In this document: positions 35,163 through 44,370 of the stretch, piece by piece | How positions within the stretch are numbered: the stretch's first letter is position 1 | Layout of the letters: every line of letters begins with the position of its first letter | Source: Prolixibacter sp. NT017 | GTDB lineage: Bacteria; Bacteroidota; Bacteroidia; Bacteroidales; Prolixibacteraceae | DNA: 64,000 bases | Direction: 5' to 3' | NCBI RefSeq assembly: GCF_009617875.1 | Contig: NZ_BLAV01000001.1 | Coordinates: 1,302,001-1,366,000 of the forward strand | Notes under the pieces: model-generated | Database searches by the model: none | What the model was told of the DNA's origin: nothing | Seen by the model: only the letters and a program-made list of their open reading frames with translations | Made by a program: the position numbers and the translations under genes

Positions 35163-35819
35163 ATGATTGAAATTGCATTATCCGGTTTGAAGAACAATGT
35201 CCTGTTTACCTTGTGTAAACGGATTTATGAATTGATTTTATCGGTGAAAACCGAAGAAATGGGTATCGACTTTTACTTTGGCCGCTTTGAGGAAGCTTAT
35301 GCCGAATACAAAGCCGCAATGGAAAAGTCGGTGCTAAGTGCTGCCGAGATTGCGGAAAAAGACAGTTTCCGCGACCGGATGTGGTCGGCCCTGCGTATTC
35401 ATGTGAAGAACTACCTGCGGCACCCGTTACTGGGGGCAAAGGCAACACCCATTTTGAACGAGATTGATAAGTACGGGAAGCAGGTCGTTAAGCAGAGCTA
35501 TGAAGCGGAGTCGGCTATTATCCATAATTTAACCGAGACGCTCGAATCGGGGTTTACCGACGATTTAGCTGCCATGCACGCCGATGAATGGCTGTCGTTG
35601 CTGAAGGATGCCAACACCGATTTCGAAACCACGCTGCGGGCTTATAACGCACAAAAATCGAATGCCGATGAGGTGGATGCTGCCACATCGGTCCGTCCCG
35701 GGCTGGAGGAAGCCCTGCGCAAACTGCTCACCTTTCTGCCGATGCAGGCCGAAGTAACCGGGAACAGCGGTTTGAACGAACTGGTGAAACAACTGGAAGT
35801 GGAAGTTAGCCGGTTTTAA
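35163..35819 (+). CDS. DUF6261-like protein of unknown function
   Basis: A 218-residue, mostly helical cytoplasmic protein without signal peptide or membrane segment. Phrases LKNNVLFTLCKRIYELI near the start and FEEAYAEYKAAMEKSVLSAAEIAEKDSFRDRMWSALRIHV resemble DUF6261, a Bacteroidetes family with no known role, but the RNEEH-type opening of many members is not seen. It is flanked by the 41-bp hairpin array upstream and by a long perfect palindrome downstream. It is not in an operon. Gene reality is strong (long frame, family-like helices, neighbour spacing); the family name is tentative. Confidence 0.6.
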   Translation: MIEIALSGLKNNVLFTLCKRIYELILSVKTEEMGIDFYFGRFEEAYAEYKAAMEKSVLSAAEIAEKDSFRDRMWSALRIHVKNYLRHPLLGAKATPILNEIDKYGKQVVKQSYEAESAIIHNLTETLESGFTDDLAAMHADEWLSLLKDANTDFETTLRAYNAQKSNADEVDAATSVRPGLEEALRKLLTFLPMQAEVTGNSGLNELVKQLEVEVSRF

Positions 35820-35826
35820 TGAAAAG

Positions 35827-35859
35827 AGACCTTCAGGGTTTTAAAAACCCTGAAGGTCT
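35827..35859. repeat. Long perfect palindrome between convergent genes
   Basis: AGACCTTCAGGGTTTT (35827-35842) and its exact reverse complement (35844-35859) are separated by one A. It lies between two convergent stops and could terminate both genes. The ACCTTCAGGGTTTT wording is that of a palindromic intergenic repeat I recall from other Bacteroidetes genomes; copy number here cannot be seen from one window. Confidence 0.75.
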
Positions 35860-35868
35860 GAAAAGATG

Positions 35869-37266
35869 TTATTTTACTTTCCAATTATCGGTGCGGAAAG
35901 GTTCCAGCGGAAGGCCGTTGGTGTCGAACAGATTGGGCATGCCGCCATTGGTGTAGCAGTAACGTACCGCTACGGGGTGTTTTACTTGCTTCGAAAACAC
36001 TTCAATCGTTCCGTCTTTCTTCAGTTTGGCCTGGGCCGGATAGAAGTGCTGGTCGCTTCCGGCAACCTGAAAGCTCTCGATGGTTCTCCCCTTCACGGTC
36101 AGTTTTCCAATCGATTTAACCGTAATGAAAGCCTTGTTTCCTTTGATGTTCATCGAGGCGAACTGCGGCTGATACGGTTGCAGTTTATCAAACCCGTACA
36201 CTTCTTTCAAGGCCAGGTTCGCCAGTCGGTCGCCAACCGGTTTTTTGGATTTGGGATGAATGTTGGTCACATCGTCCACCAAATCGCCAACCGTTACCAT
36301 ACCGGTTTTGGGCAAGCTCAGTGCCGAGGCTTGCTGCTCGCGGACAATGGCTCCGCTCAAACCGCCGTAACCGCTCCACGGAGCAATCTGTACGAAATAG
36401 AACGGGAAATCGTTGCGGAATTCTTTCCGCCAGCTGGTAATCATCGCTTTGAACAGGTCGCCGTAGTACTGCGGCCTGTCGGTATTCTGCTCGCCCTGGT
36501 ACCAGATGGTTCCGGCAATTTTGTAGTTGAGAATCGGGTGAATCATGGCATTGTAAATAACGGTCGGCGCTACGGGCGACCAACTGACTGCCGGAAGGTC
36601 TTCTGCTTCGCGCAGGAGCTGGCTGTTGCCTTTATACGCCTCTTCCGGGGTCCACGCCTGCACGCAGGAGCCGCCCCAGTACGAACCAATCAGCCCGACA
36701 GGCTTGTGCAATTGGGCATTCAGCTTTCGCCCGAAGAAATACCCGACGAGGCTGAAGTTGGGCATCGACGCGGCATCGCATACTTTCCATTCGCCATCTG
36801 TATTTCCTTGCGGGTAATCGGCATAGGAGTGAGAAGGCTGGAAAAAGCGAATTTCGCGGTTGGCTGTCTTCTTTACATCCACGGAGTCGATAGAGCCCCA
36901 ACTGTAGTTGAACTCCATGTTCGACTGGCCTGAACAGAGCCAAACTTCGCCGGTCAGAATATCGTGGATGGTAATTTGCTTTTTGCCACTGGTGAAGGAA
37001 ATCGTGTACGGGCCGCCAGCCTTGGGTGTTTTCACGGTTGTTTCCCAGGTCCAGTCTTTCTTCGGCATGGTGGTAATGGTATCGGACGGATTCCAGCTGC
37101 AAACAATCTTCACCGGAACGGTGCTATGTCCCCAACCCCACAGTTTTACATTGGATGAAGCCTGCAGTACCGCATGGTCACTCAAAATATTCGGGAGCTT
37201 TAATGTGGGTTGAGCGAACGTGAATGCAGGAATAATTACGAAGAGGAGAAAAAGAATGCGTTTCAT
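35869..37266 (-). CDS. Sialate O-acetylesterase family protein
   Basis: About 465 residues from the ATG at 37266, which opens the signal peptide MKRILFLLFVIIPAFTFAQ; a longer frame reaches 37356 but without sense. The N-terminal LPNILSDHAVLQ and LTGEVWLCSGQSNMEF (catalytic Ser in GQSNM), IGSYWGGSCVQAWTPEEAY, IAGTIWYQGEQNT, and DLVDDVTNIHPKSKKPVGDRLA with the Asp-His pair identify the SASA/SGNH-type acetylesterase family. Removes acetyl groups from sialic acids or plant glycans in the periplasm. Likely part of the adjacent glycan-use region. A terminator-like hairpin lies in its leader (see 37325-37362). Confidence 0.87.
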   Translation of the reverse strand: MKRILFLLFVIIPAFTFAQPTLKLPNILSDHAVLQASSNVKLWGWGHSTVPVKIVCSWNPSDTITTMPKKDWTWETTVKTPKAGGPYTISFTSGKKQITIHDILTGEVWLCSGQSNMEFNYSWGSIDSVDVKKTANREIRFFQPSHSYADYPQGNTDGEWKVCDAASMPNFSLVGYFFGRKLNAQLHKPVGLIGSYWGGSCVQAWTPEEAYKGNSQLLREAEDLPAVSWSPVAPTVIYNAMIHPILNYKIAGTIWYQGEQNTDRPQYYGDLFKAMITSWRKEFRNDFPFYFVQIAPWSGYGGLSGAIVREQQASALSLPKTGMVTVGDLVDDVTNIHPKSKKPVGDRLANLALKEVYGFDKLQPYQPQFASMNIKGNKAFITVKSIGKLTVKGRTIESFQVAGSDQHFYPAQAKLKKDGTIEVFSKQVKHPVAVRYCYTNGGMPNLFDTNGLPLEPFRTDNWKVK

Positions 37267-37324
37267 GTGCTGTTGCTTTATCATTTTGTACAATTTATTT
37301 TTTTGGATTGATGAATTTACAAAT

Positions 37325-37362
37325 AAAAAAATCGCCGGTGCAAACGAGTTTTCCACCGGCGA
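37325..37362 (-). terminator. Terminator-like hairpin in the leader of the acetylesterase gene
   Basis: Minus strand: TCGCCGGTG (37362-37354) pairs perfectly with CACCGGCGA (37340-37332), followed by TTTTTTTATTTG. It stands 66 bases before the acetylesterase start and is separate from the susD terminator at 37609-37634. It either ends a small RNA or acts as an attenuator. The 37363-37600 stretch has no gene but several CCCGG/CCGGG words. Confidence 0.6.
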
Positions 37363-37608
37363 GTAGAATTCATCTCTTATGTATGTTTTCTTCCTTACCG
37401 GGAAAAACGCCCGGGATTAATTGGCCGGGAAAGTGTAACCTTTCCGCTTGAAGATAAGAAATCGGTCAGCCCGGTGGTTGAGAACAGGTTATGGTATACT
37501 CGATATCATTCCGTTGTTATTGTGGAGATAATGGCACGAATATAAAAAGGAGCATCAATATCAGAAGTAAGCCGCTCTTGAGATAAGTATGCAAGACTTA
37601 ATAAAAAA

Positions 37609-37634
37609 GAGGTTGCCCCCGAAGAGACAACCTC
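37609..37634 (-). terminator. Terminator of the susC-susD unit
   Basis: GAGGTTG (37609-37615) pairs with CAACCTC (37628-37634), followed on the minus strand by TTTTTT. It is 42 bp past the susD stop. Confidence 0.75.
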
Positions 37635-37675
37635 AATTTAAGCTCCTAAATGTTTTACTAACCTATTTCTATTTG

Positions 37676-39418
37676 CTAATTACTCCAGCCGGAGTACAGT
37701 CCTTCGCCATTCTGATAACCTTCAACTTGCTGTAATTTGCCTTCCGAAATATCTACCTGCGATTGCGGTATCGGGAAGAAGCCTTTTGTTTCGTCATAGC
37801 GTTGGCTATAGCCTTTGGGGCTAAGCGCTTTTTGGGTAGCCGGTTCACCAAAGTTATAGATTGGAACGCCAACCTGGCTCTCGAGCGCAGCTTTTGCATA
37901 AGCGGGTCCCCATCTTCTCATATCATTCCATCTTAGTCCTTCAAATGCAAACTCGTGACGGCGTTCTTTCTGAATGTTCTGAAGTGAGTAAGAAACTGGT
38001 GGCAGATCGGCACGTGCCCTGACCTCATTCATGTACTGAGCATCTTCCGTTAGCTCCGACATCATTAGAAGAACGTCGGCATAGCGGATGAAGATCAAGT
38101 CATCGGTATGAGAGAGCTGGTTATTGTCGTTATTGCCATACATTACGACGCTGTAGTCGTTTTTGATACTTCCGTCAGAAGCTTTGGCAGCAATGCCGTT
38201 GTACTTCTTCCCCCAGTAGTTACTTTCCATTACAAAATCCCATTGACCTCTTTTGTAACCTAACGGAACCACTTCTTTTTCAATATTCATAACGGAGGCC
38301 CACAATCTGGGGTCATTGGGTTCATCAGCTTCCCACTCGTCAACCAGTGATTTCGGAACAGAATTTCCCTGTCCCCAACCACCGGCGAAAGGGAAGGTAT
38401 TTTGCAGAGGTTGCAGACCTCTTAAAGCAAAATATAACTCGTACTGGTTGGAGTATCCTCTTTTGACTCCCCAATCGGAAAAGTTGGAAAATTTCTCGGC
38501 AAACATGGTCTCCGGATTCCTGGCACCATTGTCGCTGGCATAGGTCAGGCTTTTTCCTGTTGAGTCCATGTAGTCCTGAATATATTTATAGTCTCCGATG
38601 GTGGCAGAATTTGTATAGGGCCATAATTCATGGAAGTCAGCTACCAGATGGTGCCCACTGTTGTTAATACAATCACCCAACCAGTCAATCACATTCTGCT
38701 TGGTAACACTTCCTCCATCAGCAAGAGGCAGCGCATCTTTCTGATAAAAGCCGGTATAGAATAAATAAACCCGGGCCATTAGTGCCTCAGCAGCCCATCT
38801 CGTAACTCTGCCGTCTTCTATCTGGTCATAAGGAACGTTAGGCATTATTTCGATGGCGGTCTTCAGGTCCGAAGCCATTTGCCCGTAAAGTTGTTCGCTT
38901 GTGGCAGCAGGCAGGTTTTCAGGCTCTGTATTTGTTGTAAGCGGTACGTCCCCAAAGAGCGTAGCCAGTTGATAGTAAAACCAGGCTCTCAAAAACAGAG
39001 CTTCACCTTTATACTGATTGTTCAGGCTTTCGCTGATGACGTCGGTACCAAGGTTGCCAAGATTCTCGATTGCATAATTGGCGCGGTAAATTCCGGTATA
39101 TCCCTCTGTCCATGCATGGTTCAGCATTTCAGGGTCAGAATACTGGAAATTTTCATAGGCCTGAGCTTTAACATCATTCATACCTCCGCCACCTAATGCA
39201 TCGTCGCTGGCTATCTGGCAAACGAGGAAATAGCTTTGGTCTGCAAATCTTTGAGCATTATTCATGGTGGTGTAAATACCAGCCATCATTTGTTTGGCAT
39301 CATCTGCCGTTTGTGGAAAATTTGCTGAGGTTTTTAAGGTAAGAGGCTTTTGGTCCAGGAAGTTATTACACCCCGTGAACATCACCACAGCAACGATAAA
39401 ATATATTATTTTTTTCAT
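37676..39418 (-). CDS. SusD/RagB-family outer-membrane lipoprotein
   Basis: A 580-residue protein with a lipoprotein signal (VVMFTGCNNFLDQKP), the SusD hallmark start. Further wording includes YTGIYRANYAIENL, GEALFLRAWFYYQLATLFGDVPL (TPR-like region), and at the end ERRHEFAFEGLRWNDMRRWG, standard for SusD/RagB. Binds oligosaccharides at the surface and lids the SusC channel. It follows susC by 24 bp in one unit. Confidence 0.96.
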   Translation of the reverse strand: MKKIIYFIVAVVMFTGCNNFLDQKPLTLKTSANFPQTADDAKQMMAGIYTTMNNAQRFADQSYFLVCQIASDDALGGGGMNDVKAQAYENFQYSDPEMLNHAWTEGYTGIYRANYAIENLGNLGTDVISESLNNQYKGEALFLRAWFYYQLATLFGDVPLTTNTEPENLPAATSEQLYGQMASDLKTAIEIMPNVPYDQIEDGRVTRWAAEALMARVYLFYTGFYQKDALPLADGGSVTKQNVIDWLGDCINNSGHHLVADFHELWPYTNSATIGDYKYIQDYMDSTGKSLTYASDNGARNPETMFAEKFSNFSDWGVKRGYSNQYELYFALRGLQPLQNTFPFAGGWGQGNSVPKSLVDEWEADEPNDPRLWASVMNIEKEVVPLGYKRGQWDFVMESNYWGKKYNGIAAKASDGSIKNDYSVVMYGNNDNNQLSHTDDLIFIRYADVLLMMSELTEDAQYMNEVRARADLPPVSYSLQNIQKERRHEFAFEGLRWNDMRRWGPAYAKAALESQVGVPIYNFGEPATQKALSPKGYSQRYDETKGFFPIPQSQVDISEGKLQQVEGYQNGEGLYSGWSN

Positions 39419-39442
39419 AATAATTCTCAGATTAAGGTTTTT

Positions 39443-42400
39443 TTAAAATGACAAATTAACACCGGCCAGGAAAGTTCGCGGAGTAGGATAGAAACCGAGG
39501 TCAATTCCTGAAACCCAGCCTTGGTCGTCGCCATAACCTACTTCCGGATCCATTCCCGAATAATTGGTTATTGTGAATAAATTGCGGGCCCCCACGTAGA
39601 AGCGAGCCTGACCGAAGGGCATAGCCGGCATTATCCGTTTAAAATCATAGCCGAGTGTAACATTTTGTATTTTTACATAGTCCCCATTTTCAACATAAAT
39701 CGAAGAAATATTGATCCGGTTGGTACTGTTACCTGCGGTCAGACGCGGGAATGAATTGGAAGTGCCTTCACCCGTCCAGCGTTTGCTCAGAATGTCAGTC
39801 GTATAATTCTGGAACTCATTATCGGCAAATGAACGATATGATTTCATGATTTGCTGTCCAAAAGCGCCTTTACCGCTGAGGGAGAAATCAAAACCTTTGT
39901 ACGATAAATTGAATCCGAATCCGATACTTACATCGGGGTGAGGATTACCAATCATGGTTTTATCGTCGGGAGTAACTTTGTTGTCACCGTTTGTATCGGC
40001 AAATATTACGTCACCCGGTTGTGGGTTTTCCTGTAGGAAACCATGTGTCCAATTGTCGATTTCCTGCTGATTCTGGAAGATTCCATGTATTTTATATCCA
40101 TAGAAATATCCGATTGGGTAACCCACTTCAGCGCGGTACATTGGGTCAGTACCCTGGGAGATAATACCGGCAGGACCACGGATAATTCCTTCAGCATTGG
40201 CAAGACGGGTAACCTTGTTGTCATTTTTTGAGGCATTAAAGTAAGCTCCGTAGTGGAAATCGCCTAGATTATCATTCCAGCGAAGAGACAACTCATAACC
40301 CTTGTTCTCTACGTCACCACCATTAATATATGGTGCACCGGCGCCGTATATTTCAGGGATGGGAGCTTGTACCAGCCAGTCGACGGTTTTCTTGTTGTAG
40401 TAGTCGAATGCAACCTGAAGCCGGGAATCGAGGAAATAAGCGTCAACACCGATATCCAACTGCTCTGAAGTTTCCCAGGTAATATCTTTGTTGGGCAGAA
40501 TGGATGGATATCCTCCTAATTGTTGTTTATTTCTGTCGTTTCCGAAAGAGTAGTTGTTCTCGGAATCAAAAGCGATGATACTCAGATACTGGTAGGGATC
40601 GATATTCGAATTACCGTTTTGTCCCCAACTGGCTCTCAGTTTCAGGAAATTGACAATGTTGTTGTCTTCTAGGAATCCCTCATCAGTGAGCACCCAGCCG
40701 GCAGAAACAGACGGGAAATATCCCCAACGATTACCTTCCGGGAAGTTGGATGAGCCATCAGCCCTCATTACTAAAGTTAACAGATAGGTTTCGTTGTAAT
40801 CGTATTGAATCCTTCCAAAGAATGAAGCCAGTGAACCTCTGTCATCCGGGCTGCCGGATAAGCTTGTAACACCTGATGTTAATCCATCGGTGTTGTCAAT
40901 ATAGGCATAATCAAATCCTACATAAGTGGGGTTTGCATTCGTTGTTTGCATGTTCGAGCCAAGTCCCCATTTTTCGAGAGATTGCCCAACGAGTACATCA
41001 AACGAATTACGATTTAATTTAAACTTATAATTTAACGTATTTTCAAAAGTCCAGCTGCTACCATTTCCTGACGACTGGGTTATACGCCCCGGACTCAGCG
41101 AAACATCACCGGCAAGGTCATAAGCAGGCTGATAGCTGCGATAACTGTTCGCATTCATTCGGTATCCAAAGCTACTTTTGAATAACAGATCCTTTATTGG
41201 TTGAATTTCAATATAGGCGTTACTGTTTATGTTGTAGTTTTTGGTTTCGTTCATTCCCCTGTTCAGTACCATCTGAGCCACGGGGTTGTATAGTCTGGAA
41301 GAAAGAGCTGCCAGACCAGAAGCCTGTAAATCTGGATTGGCATAGTACTCACCTTTGTCATTGTAAACCGGAACCAGTGGATTGCCATCGAGCATGTTAC
41401 GAATATCGTTGTAATACATTCCTCCAACGGCAATACCAGAGCGTTTGCGGAAACTATAATTCAGTGTTTGTCCAAATTTGATGATATCAAGTCCGTTGTT
41501 TTTGTAAATTACATGGTCACTATTGAGTCGGACAGTATATTTATCATTTTGAGGCTGAACCGGTTTACCCAGTACTCCTTCCTGAGAAGAATAGGAAAAA
41601 CCGAGAGAAAAAACTGACTGGTCAGTACCACCGGCGAGGTTAAATGCGTGGTTTTGAATAGGGGCATATTTGTTGTAAATCTCATCCAGCCAGTTTGTCC
41701 CGTTCCATTGTCCACTCTGAATTTTCTGATATAAATCCGGGATTACACTGGCAAAGTCGATTGCGGTTTTACCCGAGGTGGTTCTTTCTTCATTGTAAAT
41801 GGTCATGAATTGCTTGGCATTAAGCGGTTTGGCCAGGTTTGGGACGTCCTGCACACCGTAATAGCCATCGTAGGTAACTTTTATTTTGCCTTTTTTTCCT
41901 TGCTTGGTAGTAACCAGTATAACACCATTGGCAGCACGGGCACCATAAATGGCAGCAGAAGCAGCATCCTTTAATACATCGATTGATTCAATGTCTGATG
42001 GATTAAGATTATTGATGTCACCTCCGGCAACACCGTCAATAACATACAATGGAGAGGAGTTTCCAATCGTACCCAATCCCCTAATATTCACTTTAAAACC
42101 TTCCCCCGGCATACCAGAACTCTGTGTGATATTAACACCCGGAGATTGACTTTGAATGGCTACGAGTGGTTCACTGGTGTTCTGCTGCTTAAGTTCGTCA
42201 GCGGTTAGATTCAGGTTGGCTCCTGTGGTTAGTTTTTTCTTCTGAACACCATATCCTACAGCTATCACTTCGTCGAGGCCGATAGCCGAGCTTTGCATTT
42301 CCACATTGAGGGTTGTTTTTCCGGCAACGGATAATTCCTGTTTCTTCATTCCCACGAATGAGAAATCGAGATAGCCGTCAACTGGTACATTGTCGACGGA

Positions 42401-42913
42401 GTAATTACCATTTGCATCGGTAATAGCACCCTGGGTGGTTCCTTTAATGATCACTGTCACCCCGGGCAGAGGATCTCCATTGGAATCTGTCACTTTACCT
42501 GCAACGGTTTTTCCTTTCTGCTGAGGTGCAGTTTCGCCCATCGCTTTCTTCGATGAAAGCACAATCTGGCGGTCCAGAACGGTGTAGGTTACGTCGGTGC
42601 CGGCAAAAATAGCGTTAAGAATTTGGTTGATCTTTTCATTCTCAGCGTCGACGTTTACCCTACGTTTTACGTCAATTAGTTTGTTGTTGTATGCAAAATA
42701 GAATTCCGATTTTTTTTCTATCTGCTTGAGTACTTCGCGAATGGTTGCATTTTCCTGGTTTAAGGATATTCGGGTACTTTGCGAATAGGAGTTGTTAGCG
42801 TAAATACTGAATATCGTCCCAAATATCAGCATGAGCGTAAGTTTCATAATACGTTTCGTTTGTTCGGGAAGAGGTATATGCAGTCTCCTCCTGAAATTCA
42901 AGATTTTTTTCAT
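39443..42913 (-). CDS. SusC/RagA TonB-dependent transporter with STN signalling domain
   Basis: An 1,156-residue outer-membrane transporter. After the signal peptide (to about SYSQ) comes an STN domain (about 48-115, ENATIREVLKQIEKKSEFYFAYNNKLIDV), which signals to the FecR anti-sigma factor next door. Then a carboxypeptidase-like domain (GKVTDSNGDPLPGVTVIIKG), the SusC box GLDEVIAVGYGVQKKK, the plug (LGTIGNSSPLYVIDG), and a long beta-barrel ending in ARTFLAGVNLSF-type aromatic strand. Substrate is a glycan, unspecified. Sits directly upstream of susD; fecR and sigma genes lie upstream on the same strand. Confidence 0.96.
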   Translation of the reverse strand: MKKILNFRRRLHIPLPEQTKRIMKLTLMLIFGTIFSIYANNSYSQSTRISLNQENATIREVLKQIEKKSEFYFAYNNKLIDVKRRVNVDAENEKINQILNAIFAGTDVTYTVLDRQIVLSSKKAMGETAPQQKGKTVAGKVTDSNGDPLPGVTVIIKGTTQGAITDANGNYSVDNVPVDGYLDFSFVGMKKQELSVAGKTTLNVEMQSSAIGLDEVIAVGYGVQKKKLTTGANLNLTADELKQQNTSEPLVAIQSQSPGVNITQSSGMPGEGFKVNIRGLGTIGNSSPLYVIDGVAGGDINNLNPSDIESIDVLKDAASAAIYGARAANGVILVTTKQGKKGKIKVTYDGYYGVQDVPNLAKPLNAKQFMTIYNEERTTSGKTAIDFASVIPDLYQKIQSGQWNGTNWLDEIYNKYAPIQNHAFNLAGGTDQSVFSLGFSYSSQEGVLGKPVQPQNDKYTVRLNSDHVIYKNNGLDIIKFGQTLNYSFRKRSGIAVGGMYYNDIRNMLDGNPLVPVYNDKGEYYANPDLQASGLAALSSRLYNPVAQMVLNRGMNETKNYNINSNAYIEIQPIKDLLFKSSFGYRMNANSYRSYQPAYDLAGDVSLSPGRITQSSGNGSSWTFENTLNYKFKLNRNSFDVLVGQSLEKWGLGSNMQTTNANPTYVGFDYAYIDNTDGLTSGVTSLSGSPDDRGSLASFFGRIQYDYNETYLLTLVMRADGSSNFPEGNRWGYFPSVSAGWVLTDEGFLEDNNIVNFLKLRASWGQNGNSNIDPYQYLSIIAFDSENNYSFGNDRNKQQLGGYPSILPNKDITWETSEQLDIGVDAYFLDSRLQVAFDYYNKKTVDWLVQAPIPEIYGAGAPYINGGDVENKGYELSLRWNDNLGDFHYGAYFNASKNDNKVTRLANAEGIIRGPAGIISQGTDPMYRAEVGYPIGYFYGYKIHGIFQNQQEIDNWTHGFLQENPQPGDVIFADTNGDNKVTPDDKTMIGNPHPDVSIGFGFNLSYKGFDFSLSGKGAFGQQIMKSYRSFADNEFQNYTTDILSKRWTGEGTSNSFPRLTAGNSTNRINISSIYVENGDYVKIQNVTLGYDFKRIMPAMPFGQARFYVGARNLFTITNYSGMDPEVGYGDDQGWVSGIDLGFYPTPRTFLAGVNLSF

Positions 42914-43005
42914 AGATTTAAACGATTTAATAGTTAATACTTACTACCTGTTAGTCGCAGATAGTTATCGAAAGGAGGGTGTCCCATCACTCTCCTTTTT
43001 TTTAC
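42850..43005 (+). ncRNA. Candidate antisense RNA to the susC leader
   Basis: A strong plus-strand intrinsic terminator, GGAGGGTG (42974-42981) with CACTCTCC (42988-42995) followed by nine T, sits in the gap between fecR and susC although all genes here are on the minus strand. A near-consensus -7 box (TACGTTTC, one mismatch) at 42850-42857 could start an RNA of about 140 nucleotides overlapping the 5' end of susC. This matches the position and orientation of DonS-type antisense RNAs known from Bacteroides polysaccharide loci. The RNA is a prediction. Confidence 0.35.
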
Positions 43006-43174
43006 ATAGATATCAGGTTGTTTTTGTAAATGAGAGCATCTGTCGGCATCAAGATGGTGCATCTCAATAGTATGTACCGCAGACTTAGTTCATTTGACAA
43101 GTTTTTCCGGATTTAGGTTGATTTTTTTTTCATGAGGAATCAGATTTTTTAATGGTTACAGATTTATTTATAGT

Positions 43175-44227
43175 TTAGTTTATTGCGTTGTTTGCTTTAC
43201 TTAGGATGATGGTTCGTTTTCCAAACGCCCCATTGCTGTCTTTTTTTGCCTCAATTATTTTGTAACGAATCGGTGAGGAGATGCTTAATATTTTTAGTGC
43301 CCGTTCAAGTGTTTCATTTACAAATGTGGCGGTGAAGCGGTATTGGAGCAAGTCGTTACTTTCGATTTTTACTTTTACGTTGAACAGTTTCTCAAACTTG
43401 TCCGCCACAATTTCAATCGGGTCGTTGTCGAACACCGTTCGCCCTTCCCTCCAGGCTGTATATTTGTCCAAATCTGATTTGGTTTCGATCTTCAGCTGGT
43501 TGTCCCTTTTATCGAGGAAAGCCACTTCATAAGGTCTGAGGCTTTCGTATTTCGTGAATTCTTTCCCTTTGTTTGCTTCGCTTCCCAATTCGACGGAACC
43601 TTCTACCAGGGCAACTGTTGCATAGGCTTCGTCGTCATAGGCCCGGGCGTTAAAAACCGTTCCGGTTACTTTCACATCCATATCGGCCATGTCGACAATA
43701 AATGGTGAGGTTTTGTCCTTGGCTACTTTGAAATAGCCTTCACCGTGCAGTTCAACGAGGCGTGTGTGGTGTTTGCGAAACGAAAGCGGATAGGTGAGTG
43801 TACTACCAGAATTGAGCCAGACATGGGTTCCATCGGGAAGTTGCAGTTGGCTGGTAGCTCCCAATGGTACGCTGACGGTTGTTTGGGCGAGGTATTTTTT
43901 CGTATTGGTGGTACGTATAATGAATGTGCCTGCTACAATCAGTAAAGGAATAATGAGTACGGCAGCTACTTTTGAAAAGCCTAGGTAGATTTTTTTTAGC
44001 TTGGATGGTTGCTCTTCCATCAGGTTGATCCGGTGGTGAACCCGATGCAGGATTTCATCTGATTTTTTTGAGTCAACGTCTTCGCTGTCTTCACACTCTG
44101 TCCAACGAGAGTAGAACACTTCCCTGACTTCAGGCTTGACAAAAGGCTCTTTCAATATCTCTACTGCCTCTTTCAATTCCCGTTCAGAGCAGTCGCCTTC
44201 AATGTATTTTTCGAGCAGTTTTTTCAT
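43175..44227 (-). CDS. FecR-family anti-sigma factor
   Basis: A 350-residue protein. A cytoplasmic sigma-binding region (about 1-85) is followed by one membrane helix (about 86-106, VAAVLIIPLLIVAGTFII) and a periplasmic FecR domain with VSVPLGATSQLQLPDGTHVWLNSGSTLTYP and VELHGEGYFKVAKDK, then the C-terminal DUF4974 segment (FDNDPIEIVADKFEKLFNVKVKIE) that resembles an STN domain. It relays substrate binding from SusC to the sigma factor. The susC gene begins 261 bp downstream. Confidence 0.95.
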   Translation of the reverse strand: MKKLLEKYIEGDCSERELKEAVEILKEPFVKPEVREVFYSRWTECEDSEDVDSKKSDEILHRVHHRINLMEEQPSKLKKIYLGFSKVAAVLIIPLLIVAGTFIIRTTNTKKYLAQTTVSVPLGATSQLQLPDGTHVWLNSGSTLTYPLSFRKHHTRLVELHGEGYFKVAKDKTSPFIVDMADMDVKVTGTVFNARAYDDEAYATVALVEGSVELGSEANKGKEFTKYESLRPYEVAFLDKRDNQLKIETKSDLDKYTAWREGRTVFDNDPIEIVADKFEKLFNVKVKIESNDLLQYRFTATFVNETLERALKILSISSPIRYKIIEAKKDSNGAFGKRTIILSKANNAIN

Positions 44228-44370
44228 CTTTGTTACAAGTACAACGCAAACGTGATATTTTTCCCCTGCTCCTTGTGGCGGTTTTTTTTAGTAGGATGTG
44301 GATTTTGGGGAGAATAGTTTGCCGGATTTAGTTGTAATAGGTATATAATGAGATGTTTATCTGTTTTTGT

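Noticed and set aside
34620..35197. Long open frames on the minus strand through the 41-bp repeats (proteins of 134-157 residues with repeated PSGTLP and DKNRQ phrases)
   Set aside because: All three minus frames are open at once, which follows from stop-free repeat units with a period not divisible by three. No start context or family wording; treated as a by-product of the repeat.
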